Shown one piece after another: positions 6,763 through 14,025 of a stretch of DNA of 16,470 nt. The stretch covers positions 1-16,470 of the forward strand of contig JAKORH010000073.1 in NCBI GenBank assembly GCA_029777935.1, in the 5' to 3' direction. Every line of letters begins with the position of its first letter. Position 1 is the stretch's first letter. The notes beneath the pieces are model-generated. The model searched no databases. It was not told the DNA's origin and saw only the letters and a list, made by a program, of their open reading frames with translations. Both the position numbers and the translations under genes were made by a program. Origin of the DNA: Pseudomonadota bacterium. GTDB taxonomy: Bacteria; Pseudomonadota; Gammaproteobacteria; Burkholderiales; Burkholderiaceae.

Positions 6763-7653
6763 ATGTCGGTGATTGCGGTCGTCAATCGCAAGGGCGGATG
6801 CGGCAAGACCACGCTGGCCACGCATCTGGCCGTTTATTGCGCCAGCATGGGCGCGTCGGTCCTGCTTGCGGATGTCGATCGCCAGCAATCGACGCAGGCA
6901 TGGCTGCGTCGACGCGGTTCGCCGCAGATGCCGCTCGCCGCCGAGATCAAGGGGCGGGCTTATCCGCCGAATACCATCATTCGGCCCGCCAAGGGGCTCG
7001 ACCACGTGATCGTCGATACCCCCGGCGGCCTGCGCGGTTTCGACCTGATGCGCGTGGTGATGTACGCCGATGCCGTGCTGCTGCCCGTCGGAGTCTCCGT
7101 GTTCGATCGCGAGTCGACCGCCGACTGCTACGCCGAGATCATGGCGCTGCCGCGCGTCGCCAGCGGGCGCTGCAAGGTGGGCGTGGTCGGCATGCGCCTG
7201 GACCCGCGCACGAACGCGGACGAAGTCGTGCGGACGTGGGCGGCTGCGAAACAATTGCGCTTCGTCGGCAATTTGCGCGACACGCACACCTACGTTCGCT
7301 GCGCCGACCGCGGCCTTACGCTGTTTGATCTTCCGGCCGCCAGGTTCCCGACCGACCGGCAGCAATGGCAGTCGATCTTCGATTGGCTCGACGAGATCAT
7401 CGAATCGGAGCGCGGCGCGGTTGCACTCGGCCCGCCCACGGCGCCGTTCACGTTGCCGCGCAAACCCATCGAGGCAAACTCGACCTCGATGACCGACGCG
7501 CCGGCGGTGGCGCACACGACCGCGCCGACGCCGGCTGTGCGCGAAACGCCAACGATCCCCGCCGGTCAGCACGCTGCGCGTCCCGGCATCACGTCGCGGA
7601 TCGGTAAGCTGATGGACACGCTGGCGGTACCGCGGTTCCTGCAGCGCAACTAG
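6763..7653 (+). CDS. ParA-like P-loop ATPase, copy 2
   Basis: The 296-residue product is a paralogue of the protein at 5615-6484. It has NRKGGCGKTT at residues 8-17, LLADVDRQQSTQAW at 34-47 and VIVDTPGG at 82-89. A hand ungapped alignment of residues 1-213 of both proteins gives about 143 identical positions (roughly two thirds). The linker (about 214-275; Pro/Thr/Ala-rich) is unlike that of copy 1, but the end, RIGKLMDTLAVPRFLQR (279-295), matches copy 1 at 14 of 17 positions. The ATG at 6763 follows an AGGGGGG stretch by 5 bp. Its TAG stop lies inside the left end of a MITE-like element. Both copies are intact, which argues for retained, possibly heterodimeric or specialised, roles. Confidence 0.88.
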   Translation: MSVIAVVNRKGGCGKTTLATHLAVYCASMGASVLLADVDRQQSTQAWLRRRGSPQMPLAAEIKGRAYPPNTIIRPAKGLDHVIVDTPGGLRGFDLMRVVMYADAVLLPVGVSVFDRESTADCYAEIMALPRVASGRCKVGVVGMRLDPRTNADEVVRTWAAAKQLRFVGNLRDTHTYVRCADRGLTLFDLPAARFPTDRQQWQSIFDWLDEIIESERGAVALGPPTAPFTLPRKPIEANSTSMTDAPAVAHTTAPTPAVRETPTIPAGQHAARPGITSRIGKLMDTLAVPRFLQRN

Positions 7654-7817
7654 TGGCCTGTAACGGCCAATTCGCGAGTGCCTTGCGCGCCGGCGCGGCC
7701 GATTGCTTTGTCGCTCGGCTTGCGCGTATGCGTCGGCTACGCGACGCGGCTCGCTTCGCGCACTCGGCTCGCGCAGGCACGCCTTTCCCTCTCGAATCGA
7801 CCGTTACAGGCCACTAG
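7650..7817. mobile_element. MITE-like element, 168 bp with 29-bp imperfect terminal inverted repeats
   Basis: The outer ends are 7650-7678 and 7789-7817, which match as inverted repeats at 26 of 29 positions; the outermost 17 bp (CTAGTGGCCTGTAACGG) are perfect. Both ends begin with CTAG, a palindromic tetramer that could be a 4-bp target duplication. The roughly 110-bp interior is GC-rich with further partial self-complementarity and no gene. The left end contains the stop codon of the second ATPase. If the target was CTAG, the pre-insertion gene would also end AAC TAG, so insertion would leave the protein unchanged. The alternative is a long hairpin acting as a terminator. Confidence 0.6.
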
Positions 7818-7827
7818 CGCCTCATGA

Positions 7828-7853
7828 ATTCATTGACCGCTCGGTCAATGAAT
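7828..7853. promoter_or_regulatory. 26-bp palindromic operator candidate (TetR-like form)
   Basis: ATTCATTGACCG (7828-7839) and CGGTCAATGAAT (7842-7853) are perfect reverse complements around a 2-bp centre, CT. Symmetry extends outward in part (GCGCC at 7817-7821 with GGCGC at 7856-7860). TTGACCG-N2-CGGTCAA has the size and symmetry of operators bound by TetR-family dimers. It sits about 80 bp upstream of the molybdoenzyme start and is the best candidate control site of that operon. No tetR gene lies in the window, so the regulator would be elsewhere. A hairpin role in RNA cannot be excluded. Confidence 0.6.
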
Positions 7854-7935
7854 CCGGCGCCTTCTGACGCAGATCAGAGCCGCTGCGGCGGCGGCGCCTG
7901 AAGATGTGCGCCTCCGGAGACTCTGGGAGGCGCGC

Positions 7936-10677
7936 ATGCGTCCCGACAAGACCGCGCAGGCACCGACCACGCGGCTCGTTCCCACCTACTGCTACAACTG
8001 TGTTGCCGGCCCCGACCTGCTGACGGTCAAGGTCAGCGACGGGGTCGCCACCGAGATCGGCCCGAACTTCGCCGGCATCGGCGTGCATCCGAGCGACGGC
8101 CGGCCGTGCGTGAAGGCGTACGGGCTGATCCAGAAGACCTATCACCCGGCGCGCATCCTGACGCCGATGAAGCGCACCAATCCGAAGAAGGGCATCGACG
8201 AGGATCCGCGCTTCGTGCCGATCTCCTGGGACGAGGCGCTCGACACGGTCGCCGCGAAGCTGGTGCAGATCCGCGCCAAGGGTCCGCTCGACGCGCAGGG
8301 CCTGCCGCGCATTGCGGCGACGTTCGGCCACGGCGGCACGCCGCACAACTACATGGGCACGTTCCCGGCGTTTCTCGCCACGCTCGGCTCGCTCGACTAC
8401 AGCTTCGGTTCGGGGCAGGGCGTCAAGTGCGTGCATTCCGAGCACCTGTACGGCGAGTACTGGCACCGCGCATTCACGGTGTCGGCCGACACGCCGTTGT
8501 GCAACTTCAACATCTCGCTCGGCAACAACAACGAGGTGACCGGCGGTCCCTGCGCGACGTGGCGCCATGCGTCGGCGCGGGTGCGCGGCATGAAGCGCGT
8601 ACAGATCGAGCCGCACCTGTCGATCACGGGGGCGGCGAGCGCCGAGTGGGTGCCGATCAAGCCGAAGACCGACGGCGCCTGCATGTTCGCGCTGATCCAC
8701 GTGATGCTGCACGAGCATCCGCGCGCGCGGCTCGACGTCGAGTTCCTGCGCGACATGACGTCGTCGCCGTATCTGGTCGGACCGCGCGGCTTCTCTCTGC
8801 GCGATTCCGCGTCGGGCAAGCCGCTGCTGTGGGACCGGAAGCACAACGCCGCGGTCCCGTTCGACACTCCGGGCATCGAACCGCTGCTCGAAGGCAGCCG
8901 GCGCGTCGCCGGCGCGTTCGAACTCGGCGCCGACGACGAACGCTGGGTCTACGACGAAGTCGAGGCCGAGACCGCCTTCAGCAAGCTGGTCGCTCACATG
9001 CGCCAGTACTCGCCGGAGTGGGCCGAAGCGGTCTGCGAAGTGCCGGCCGCCAAGATCCGCGCCATCGCCGGCGAGTATCTCGACAACGCCTGCATCGGGC
9101 AGACGATCGAGGTCAACGGCGAGACGCTGCCGTACCGCCCGGTCGCGGTCACGCTCGGCAAGACGGTCAACAACGGCTGGGGCGCGTTCGAATGCGTGTG
9201 GTCGCGCACGCTGCTCGCGGTGCTGGTCGGCGCGCTCGAAGTGCCGGGCGGCACGCTCGGCACGACGGTGCGGCTGAACCGCCCGCAGGAGGACCGGCAC
9301 GCGAGCGTGAAGCCCGGCGACGACGGCTTCATGCTGAATGACCTGAATCCGACGACGAAGAACAAGTGGGCGCTGGGGCAGGGCGGCCGCAACGCGCACC
9401 GCACCCTCGTGCCGCTGGTGAAGTCGAGCGGCGCGTGGAGCCAGTCGCTGGGGCCGACGCACCTGGCGTGGATGTTCCAGAAAGGCACGCCCGAACACTG
9501 GCCGGCGTCGAGCAAGCCGGAGATCTGGTTCGCGTATCGCACCAATCCCGCGATCTCGTTCTGGGATACGCGCGCGGTCGCGCAGACGATGGCGCAGTTT
9601 CCGTTCACCGTGTGCTTCGCGTACACGCCGGACGAGACCAACCACATGGCCGACATCCTGCTGCCGGAGGCGACCGACCTCGAATCCACGCAACTGATCC
9701 GGCTGGGCAAGACCAAGTACGTCGAGCAGTTCTGGGAGCACGAGGGCTTCGTGCTGCGCCAGGCCGCCGTTGCCGCGCAGGGCGACACGCGCGATTTCAC
9801 CTGGATCGCAACCGAGCTGGCGCGCCGCTGCGGTCTGCTCGAGGCATACCAGGACGCGATCAACCGCGGCGCGTGCGGTGTGGCGCTGAAGAGCGAGCAG
9901 CGCGATTTCGCGCTCGATCCCAAGCGCGAGCATTCGGCCGACGAGATCTGGAACGCGGTGTGCAAGGCCGCGAGCCACGAGCTGTCGGGCGGCGCCGACG
10001 TGCACGGCCTCGACTGGTTCCGCGAGCACGGCTTCATGGCGAAGCCGTTCAAGCATGCGAGCTGGTACTTGTATCCGACGCTGAAGAAGAAGGGCCTGCG
10101 CTTCGAGCTGCCGTACCAGGAGCGCATCCTGCGTTCGGGTCGCGAGCTGGCGAACCGGCTGCACGAGCAGGGCATCGAATGGTGGGACCGGCAGTTGCGC
10201 GAATACCAGGCGCTGCCGGTGTGGCACGACTTCCCCAAGATGTGGGAAGAGGATCTTGTGCGGCGGGGCCTGAAGCCGGAAGATTTCCCCTTCTGGCTGA
10301 TCACGACCAAGAGCATGCAGTACCACGCGGGCGGCAACGCGGCGATCCAGTTGATGGACGAAGTGGCGGGCAACGTCCGCGGGCATCGCGCGGTGGTGAT
10401 CAACGCCGCGACCGCGGAGCGGCTCGGCATCGAGGACGGCGATGTCGTGGAGGTCACGTCGGCGATCGGCAGTACGCAGGGGCCGGCCACGCTGGTGCAG
10501 GGCATCCGCCCCGACACGCTGCTGATCGTCGGCCAGTTCGACCACTGGGCTACGCCGTACGCGAAGAACATGCACGCGCCGAGCCTGAACACGATCGCGC
10601 CGATGTCGCTCGAGCTGACCGACGCCACCGGCTCCGGCGCCGACGTGGTGCGGGTGAAGATCCGCAGGGTGGCGTGA
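7936..10677 (+). CDS. molybdopterin oxidoreductase, DMSO reductase superfamily (PadB-like catalytic subunit)
   Basis: The 913-residue product is a bis-molybdopterin oxidoreductase. The N-terminus has TYCYNCVAGPD (Cys19, Cys22) and GRPCVKAYG (Cys58), giving only three Cys for the N-terminal Fe-S cluster; the third position of the usual C-x2-C-x3-C is Pro26 with Asp27 next to it. Cys165 in GVKCVHSEHLYGE is the likely molybdenum ligand by position. The segment TNHMADILLPEATDLES is a family hallmark, and the C-terminal 120 or so residues form the dinucleotide-binding barrel, with GQFDHWATPYAKN near the end. No twin-arginine signal is present, so it should be cytoplasmic. The overall pattern recalls the catalytic subunit of phenylacetyl-CoA:acceptor oxidoreductase (PadB), which makes phenylglyoxylate; this is from memory of the family. 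The ATG at 7936 has GGGAGG 5 bp before it; a GTG at 7906 is less likely. No Fe-S or membrane subunit gene follows. Confidence 0.85.
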   Translation: MRPDKTAQAPTTRLVPTYCYNCVAGPDLLTVKVSDGVATEIGPNFAGIGVHPSDGRPCVKAYGLIQKTYHPARILTPMKRTNPKKGIDEDPRFVPISWDEALDTVAAKLVQIRAKGPLDAQGLPRIAATFGHGGTPHNYMGTFPAFLATLGSLDYSFGSGQGVKCVHSEHLYGEYWHRAFTVSADTPLCNFNISLGNNNEVTGGPCATWRHASARVRGMKRVQIEPHLSITGAASAEWVPIKPKTDGACMFALIHVMLHEHPRARLDVEFLRDMTSSPYLVGPRGFSLRDSASGKPLLWDRKHNAAVPFDTPGIEPLLEGSRRVAGAFELGADDERWVYDEVEAETAFSKLVAHMRQYSPEWAEAVCEVPAAKIRAIAGEYLDNACIGQTIEVNGETLPYRPVAVTLGKTVNNGWGAFECVWSRTLLAVLVGALEVPGGTLGTTVRLNRPQEDRHASVKPGDDGFMLNDLNPTTKNKWALGQGGRNAHRTLVPLVKSSGAWSQSLGPTHLAWMFQKGTPEHWPASSKPEIWFAYRTNPAISFWDTRAVAQTMAQFPFTVCFAYTPDETNHMADILLPEATDLESTQLIRLGKTKYVEQFWEHEGFVLRQAAVAAQGDTRDFTWIATELARRCGLLEAYQDAINRGACGVALKSEQRDFALDPKREHSADEIWNAVCKAASHELSGGADVHGLDWFREHGFMAKPFKHASWYLYPTLKKKGLRFELPYQERILRSGRELANRLHEQGIEWWDRQLREYQALPVWHDFPKMWEEDLVRRGLKPEDFPFWLITTKSMQYHAGGNAAIQLMDEVAGNVRGHRAVVINAATAERLGIEDGDVVEVTSAIGSTQGPATLVQGIRPDTLLIVGQFDHWATPYAKNMHAPSLNTIAPMSLELTDATGSGADVVRVKIRRVA

Positions 10678-10679
10678 CG

Positions 10680-11150
10680 ATGACACCGGACGAATTCCGC
10701 GCGCTGCTCGCGCCGGTGATCGATGCGATCGCGGGGCAGTCGCTGGCGCCGGCGCTGGGCGATTCACTCGACGCGCGCATTCCGCCTTCCTCGCGCGATT
10801 TCAAGGCGATCGAGTCCGCGTGCCATGCCGCGATCGCCGCCGGCTGGATGTGCGCGCAGGGCGGCGCCGGCCGCCGCTTCGGCCGCGTGCTCGAACCCAG
10901 CGCGCAAACATCGAATCTCAGTGTCGACGTGGTCGACCTCACCGACATCGTCGGCCCGCATCACCGCCATCCCAACGGCGAGGTGTGCATGGTGATGCCG
11001 GTGACGCCGAGCGCGAAGTTCGACGGCAAGGGCGCGGGCTGGAAGGTGTATCCGCCGGATTCCGCGCATCGACCGACGGTCACCGACGGCCGCGCGCTGG
11101 TGCTGTACCTGCTGCCCGACGGCAAGATCGAGTTCACCGGGCAGTCCTGA
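10680..11150 (+). CDS. DUF4863 / 4-hydroxylaminobenzoate lyase-like protein
   Basis: The 156-residue protein begins 2 bp after the molybdoenzyme stop, so it is almost certainly cotranslated. The C-terminal half, with DVVDLTDIVGPHHRHPNGEV, GWKVYPPDSAHRPTV and ALVLYLLPDGKIEFTG, resembles DUF4863 proteins, which include PnbB-type 4-hydroxylaminobenzoate lyases. As I recall, relatives also occur beside benzoate-CoA and box-pathway genes. His residues in GPHHRHPNGE look suited to metal binding in a small cupin-like beta fold, which is my inference. No signal peptide is seen. Its task here is unknown. Given its tight coupling, it could act on an intermediate or by-product of the molybdoenzyme step rather than on nitroaromatics. 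Confidence 0.7.
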   Translation: MTPDEFRALLAPVIDAIAGQSLAPALGDSLDARIPPSSRDFKAIESACHAAIAAGWMCAQGGAGRRFGRVLEPSAQTSNLSVDVVDLTDIVGPHHRHPNGEVCMVMPVTPSAKFDGKGAGWKVYPPDSAHRPTVTDGRALVLYLLPDGKIEFTGQS

Positions 11151-11226
11151 CGCGCGGTCGCGGTGGTGAGCGTGGCGGCGATGCGAGTAGGCTCGCCCCG
11201 TCACGTCGAACCTTGGCGGAGGCCGC

Positions 11227-12729
11227 ATGAACCTTGCCTCGTATCTCGAGCGGCACGCCGCGTCGGATCCCGACCGGATCGCGGTCCGGTTCGAAGGGCG
11301 CTCGATCACTTACGGCGCGCTGAACCGCGACGCCACGCGGCTAGCCGCTGCGTTGCGCGCGCAGGGTATCGCGGCGGGCGACCGGGTGGCGCTCTTCCTG
11401 CCCAACGTGCCCGAGTTCATGACCGCGTACTACGCGCTGCAGAAGCTTGGCGCGGTCGTGGTCACGATCAACGCTGCATTCAAGACCGAGGAAGTCCGCT
11501 ACCTGCTCGATGATTCGGGCGCCGCCGCGGTCTTCACGACCGCCGAGCTGTCGCAGTTCGTTCCGGTCGACTGCAAGGCGCTGCGGCTGCGCGTGCGGGT
11601 CGACGGAGATTCCGCCGCCGGCTGGACCGCGCTCGCCGCGCTGCTCGATCGCGGTGCCGATGACTTCGCCTCGGTCGAGCGCGCTGCGGACGACGACGCG
11701 GCGCTGCTGTATTCCTCGGGTACGACCGGATTTCCCAAGGGCGTGGTGCTGACCCAGCACAACATCCACACCAACATCGCACTCGCGGCGCAGTACTCAA
11801 GCTACCAGCGCGGCGACCGGCTGGCGCTGTTCCTGCCGCTGTTCCACGTCTACGGCCAGAACTACATCATGAACGCGGCACTGCGTGCCGGCGCCACGAT
11901 CGTGCTGTTCCGCCGCTTCGTGCCCGACGCGGTGCTGGCGGCGATCGGCGCCGAGCGGATCTCGCACTTCTTCGCCGTGCCGACGATCTTCATCGGACTG
12001 CTGGCGCAGGACCTGTCGAAGTACGACCTGACCTCGCTGCGCTACGAGATGTCGGCTGCCGCGACGATGCCGGAGGAAGTCTCGCGCCGCTGGACCGAGC
12101 GCTTCGGCCGCCGCGTGTACGAAGGCTACGGACTGACCGAGTGCTCGCCGTTCGCCTGCTACAACGACGTGCGCGAGCATCGCTTCGGCTCGGTCGGCCG
12201 CGCCATCGATGGCTTCGAACTGAAGATCTTCGACGAGCAGGACCACGAGCTGCCGCCGGGCGAGAGCGGCGAGATCGTGATCCGCGGCAGCGGCGTGATG
12301 AAGGGCTACTGGAGGCGCCCGGACGACACGGCGCGCGCGTTGCGCAACGGCTGGCTGCACTCCGGCGACCTCGGGCGGATGGACGCCGACGGCTACGTCT
12401 ACATCGTCGACCGCATGAAGGACATGATCAACATCTCCGGGTTCAAGGTCTGGCCGGCCGAGGTCGAGCAGTACCTGTACCGGATGCCCGGCGTGCAGGA
12501 GGTCGCGGTGTACGGCATTCCCGCGCCGGAGCATGGCGAGCAGGTCGCGGTGGCGCTGGTGGCGCGGGCAGGCAGCCGGGTGACGCCGGAGAGCGTGGTG
12601 GCCTTCTGCCGCGACAACATCGCCGCGTACAAGGTGCCGGCGCTGGTGGAGATCGTGACCGAACTGCCGAAGAGCCCCAGCGGCAAGCTGCTCAAGCGCG
12701 TGCTGCGCGAGCGGCATGCAGCGACTTGA
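11227..12729 (+). CDS. acyl-CoA ligase (ANL superfamily, FadD/4-coumarate ligase type)
   Basis: The 500-residue enzyme activates a carboxylic acid with ATP and CoA. Core motifs in order are LLYSSGTTGFPKGVVLTQHN (P-loop), LPLFHVYGQN, YEGYGLTECSP (A5), GWLHSGDLGRMDADGYVYI (A7), DRMKDMINISGFKVWPAEVE (A8 hinge) and PKSPSGKLLKR with the catalytic Lys (A10). It is longer than PaaK/PadJ phenylacetate-CoA ligases (about 430-440 residues) and belongs to the general fatty/aryl acid ligase branch. Substrate cannot be read. GGAGG at 11218-11222 precedes the ATG at 11227 by 4 bp. It is the third gene of the same-strand run beginning at 7936, separated from the DUF4863 gene by 76 bp, and would supply the CoA thioester for the molybdoenzyme. 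Confidence 0.92.
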   Translation: MNLASYLERHAASDPDRIAVRFEGRSITYGALNRDATRLAAALRAQGIAAGDRVALFLPNVPEFMTAYYALQKLGAVVVTINAAFKTEEVRYLLDDSGAAAVFTTAELSQFVPVDCKALRLRVRVDGDSAAGWTALAALLDRGADDFASVERAADDDAALLYSSGTTGFPKGVVLTQHNIHTNIALAAQYSSYQRGDRLALFLPLFHVYGQNYIMNAALRAGATIVLFRRFVPDAVLAAIGAERISHFFAVPTIFIGLLAQDLSKYDLTSLRYEMSAAATMPEEVSRRWTERFGRRVYEGYGLTECSPFACYNDVREHRFGSVGRAIDGFELKIFDEQDHELPPGESGEIVIRGSGVMKGYWRRPDDTARALRNGWLHSGDLGRMDADGYVYIVDRMKDMINISGFKVWPAEVEQYLYRMPGVQEVAVYGIPAPEHGEQVAVALVARAGSRVTPESVVAFCRDNIAAYKVPALVEIVTELPKSPSGKLLKRVLRERHAAT

Positions 12730-12787
12730 TTGGTTGCGACGAATCTCACCTACAGCGCGAAACAAGACGGTGCGCTGCTCAATCGTC

Positions 12788-12854
12788 GTCCCCGCGAAAG
12801 CGGGGACCCAGTGTCTTTGCGATGAAGTCGCTGGATTCCCGCTTGCGCGGGAAT
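12788..12854. repeat. paired REP-like hairpins between convergent genes
   Basis: Hairpin 1 is GTCCCCGC (12788-12795), loop GAAA, GCGGGGAC (12800-12807). Hairpin 2 is ATTCCCGC (12835-12842), loop TTGC, GCGGGAAT (12847-12854). Inside the pair, CCAG (12808-12811) and CTGG (12831-12834) are also complementary, so the whole unit is a BIME-like composite. It lies between the convergent ends of the acyl-CoA ligase and lysR genes, a typical REP location. It may serve as a bidirectional transcript end or mRNA stabiliser. The flanks 12730-12787 and 12855-12925 show no gene. Confidence 0.85.
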
Positions 12855-12925
12855 GACGTCGGTCTGCTGAACTTCTACGTCAATCAGGTGCGGCGAAAGC
12901 GACGGGTCCGGCTTGAATCCGGCGC

Positions 12926-13843
12926 TCAGCCGCGCTTGAACAATCTCCTCAGTACGCCGCGCAGCCAGGCGTGCGCCGGATCGCCGGTGACCGACTGGTG
13001 CCACAGCATGTTCACGTCGTACTCGGGCGCGACGCCAACGAGTTCCCACACGCGCACGGCGTAGCGCGACGCCAGCGCGCGCGCGTACATCCGCGGCACC
13101 AGCGCCAGCAGGTCGGTGCGCGTGACGATCTCCGGCAGTGCGCCGTAATGGCGTGCGCGCAGCACGGGCCTGTCATTGAGCTTCAGGCGCTTGAGCATCG
13201 TCTCGATGCCGCCGTGGAAGGTCGCGGTCGGGGACGCGACCGCGAGCGCTGCGCCGGCGAGCTGCTTCGCGTTCAGCGACTTGCCGGCTCTGCCGAGTGG
13301 CGGCTTCCATTGCGGTGCGCTGATCGCCACGAAGCGTTCCGCGAACAGCGTTTCGCCGGCAATGCCGCTCGCCGCCGGCTGCAGGATGCCGATCGCCAGA
13401 TCGATGTCGCGCGCCTCCAGCGCGGTGCCGACCCGCTCGGCGGGGACGGCGACGTTGGAAATCTGCGCGCCCGGCGCGTCGCTGCGCAGCGCCTCGGCAA
13501 GCGGCGGCAGGAACAGGATTTCGCCGAGGTCCGACAGCGACAGCCGCCAGTGGGCGCGGCTTCTCAACGGGTCGAACGCCTCGGCGCTGACCACGGCCGC
13601 TTCGAGCGCCTGCAGTTGCGCAATCACCGCGGGCGCCACGCGCTGCGCGGTGCGCGTCGGGTGCAGCCCGCGCGGGGAGCGCACGAACAGCCCGTCGCCG
13701 AAGAATTCGCGCAGCCGTGCCAGCGCGTTGCTGGTCGCCGGCTGCGACAGTGCGAGCTGCCGGCCCGCCTCGGTGACCGAGCCGGTGCGGTACACCGCGA
13801 CCAGCACGCGCAGCAGGTTCAGGTCGAGCTGCCGAAAGTTCAT
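12926..13843 (-). CDS. LysR-family transcriptional regulator (NodD/NahR-like)
   Basis: The 305-residue protein has an N-terminal winged helix-turn-helix: MNFRQLDLNLLRVLVAVYRT, then SVTEAGRQLALSQPATSNAL, then RLREFFGDGLFVRSPRGLHPT. The rest is a periplasmic-binding-like effector domain. The LDLNLL and DGLFVR signatures place it near the NodD/NahR/PcpR group, often activators of aromatic catabolism that bind an aromatic inducer. The ATG at 13843 puts LDLNLL at the normal position; a longer frame upstream would add 30 atypical residues. It is divergent from the 2-oxoacid oxidoreductase genes at 14026 and convergent with the ligase gene, so the simplest inference is that it controls one or both operons and itself from the 182-bp divergent region. 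Confidence 0.92.
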   Translation of the reverse strand: MNFRQLDLNLLRVLVAVYRTGSVTEAGRQLALSQPATSNALARLREFFGDGLFVRSPRGLHPTRTAQRVAPAVIAQLQALEAAVVSAEAFDPLRSRAHWRLSLSDLGEILFLPPLAEALRSDAPGAQISNVAVPAERVGTALEARDIDLAIGILQPAASGIAGETLFAERFVAISAPQWKPPLGRAGKSLNAKQLAGAALAVASPTATFHGGIETMLKRLKLNDRPVLRARHYGALPEIVTRTDLLALVPRMYARALASRYAVRVWELVGVAPEYDVNMLWHQSVTGDPAHAWLRGVLRRLFKRG

Positions 13844-13914
13844 CCGCCATCCGATTCGTGAATGCCGCGCATTCTGACAATCAATTGGACGAATGGCGAG
13901 CCGCGGCCTAAATT
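13844..13914 (+). promoter_or_regulatory. divergent promoter/LysR operator region
   Basis: On the + strand TTGGAC (13885-13890) and TAAATT (13909-13914) are spaced by 18 bp and form a weak sigma-70 candidate for the oxidoreductase genes. Upstream, ATTCGTGAAT (13854-13863) is a 10-bp dyad, and ATTC (13871-13874) and GAAT (13891-13894) form a further pair. Dyads with T-N11-A-like geometry are what LysR proteins bind. Location between divergent lysR and target genes supports this, but individual sites are tentative. Confidence 0.4.
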
Positions 13915-13926
13915 GGCGCGCGCGTG

Positions 13927-14004
13927 CCCTCACCCCAACCCCTCTCCCGGAGGGAGAGGGGCCTCTCTTCCCTCTCCCGGAGGGAGAGGGATCGAGGGTG
14001 AGGG
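13927..14004. repeat. composite palindromic repeat with two CCCTCTCCC/GGGAGAGGG hairpins
   Basis: Outer arms CCCTCACCC (13927-13935) and GGGTGAGGG (13996-14004) enclose two hairpins with identical GGA loops: 10-bp stem 13939-13948/13952-13961 and 9-bp stem 13970-13978/13982-13990. It lies after the candidate promoter and ends 22 bp before the gamma-subunit start, thus in the probable 5' leader. Sequences of this CCCTCACCCC/CTCTCCC type are familiar to me as dispersed intergenic repeats in proteobacteria. Folding could influence mRNA stability or translation. Confidence 0.88.
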
Positions 14005-14025
14005 TGCCGTCGAGGAGAGGCGCAG

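Noticed and set aside
5615..7653. Plasmid partition locus or replicon origin
   Set aside because: No parB, parS, rep gene or iteron-like repeats were seen, and the flanking genes are chromosomal housekeeping and catabolic genes.
7650..7817. Integron attC recombination site
   Set aside because: The ends lack the GTTRRRY/RYYYAAC core motifs, and the neighbouring genes are not cassette-like.
7822..10767. Open frame of 981 codons on the minus strand opposite the molybdoenzyme
   Set aside because: It is very rich in Arg, Ala and His, shows no family motif and mirrors a gene with clear conserved domains; it is a high-GC shadow frame.
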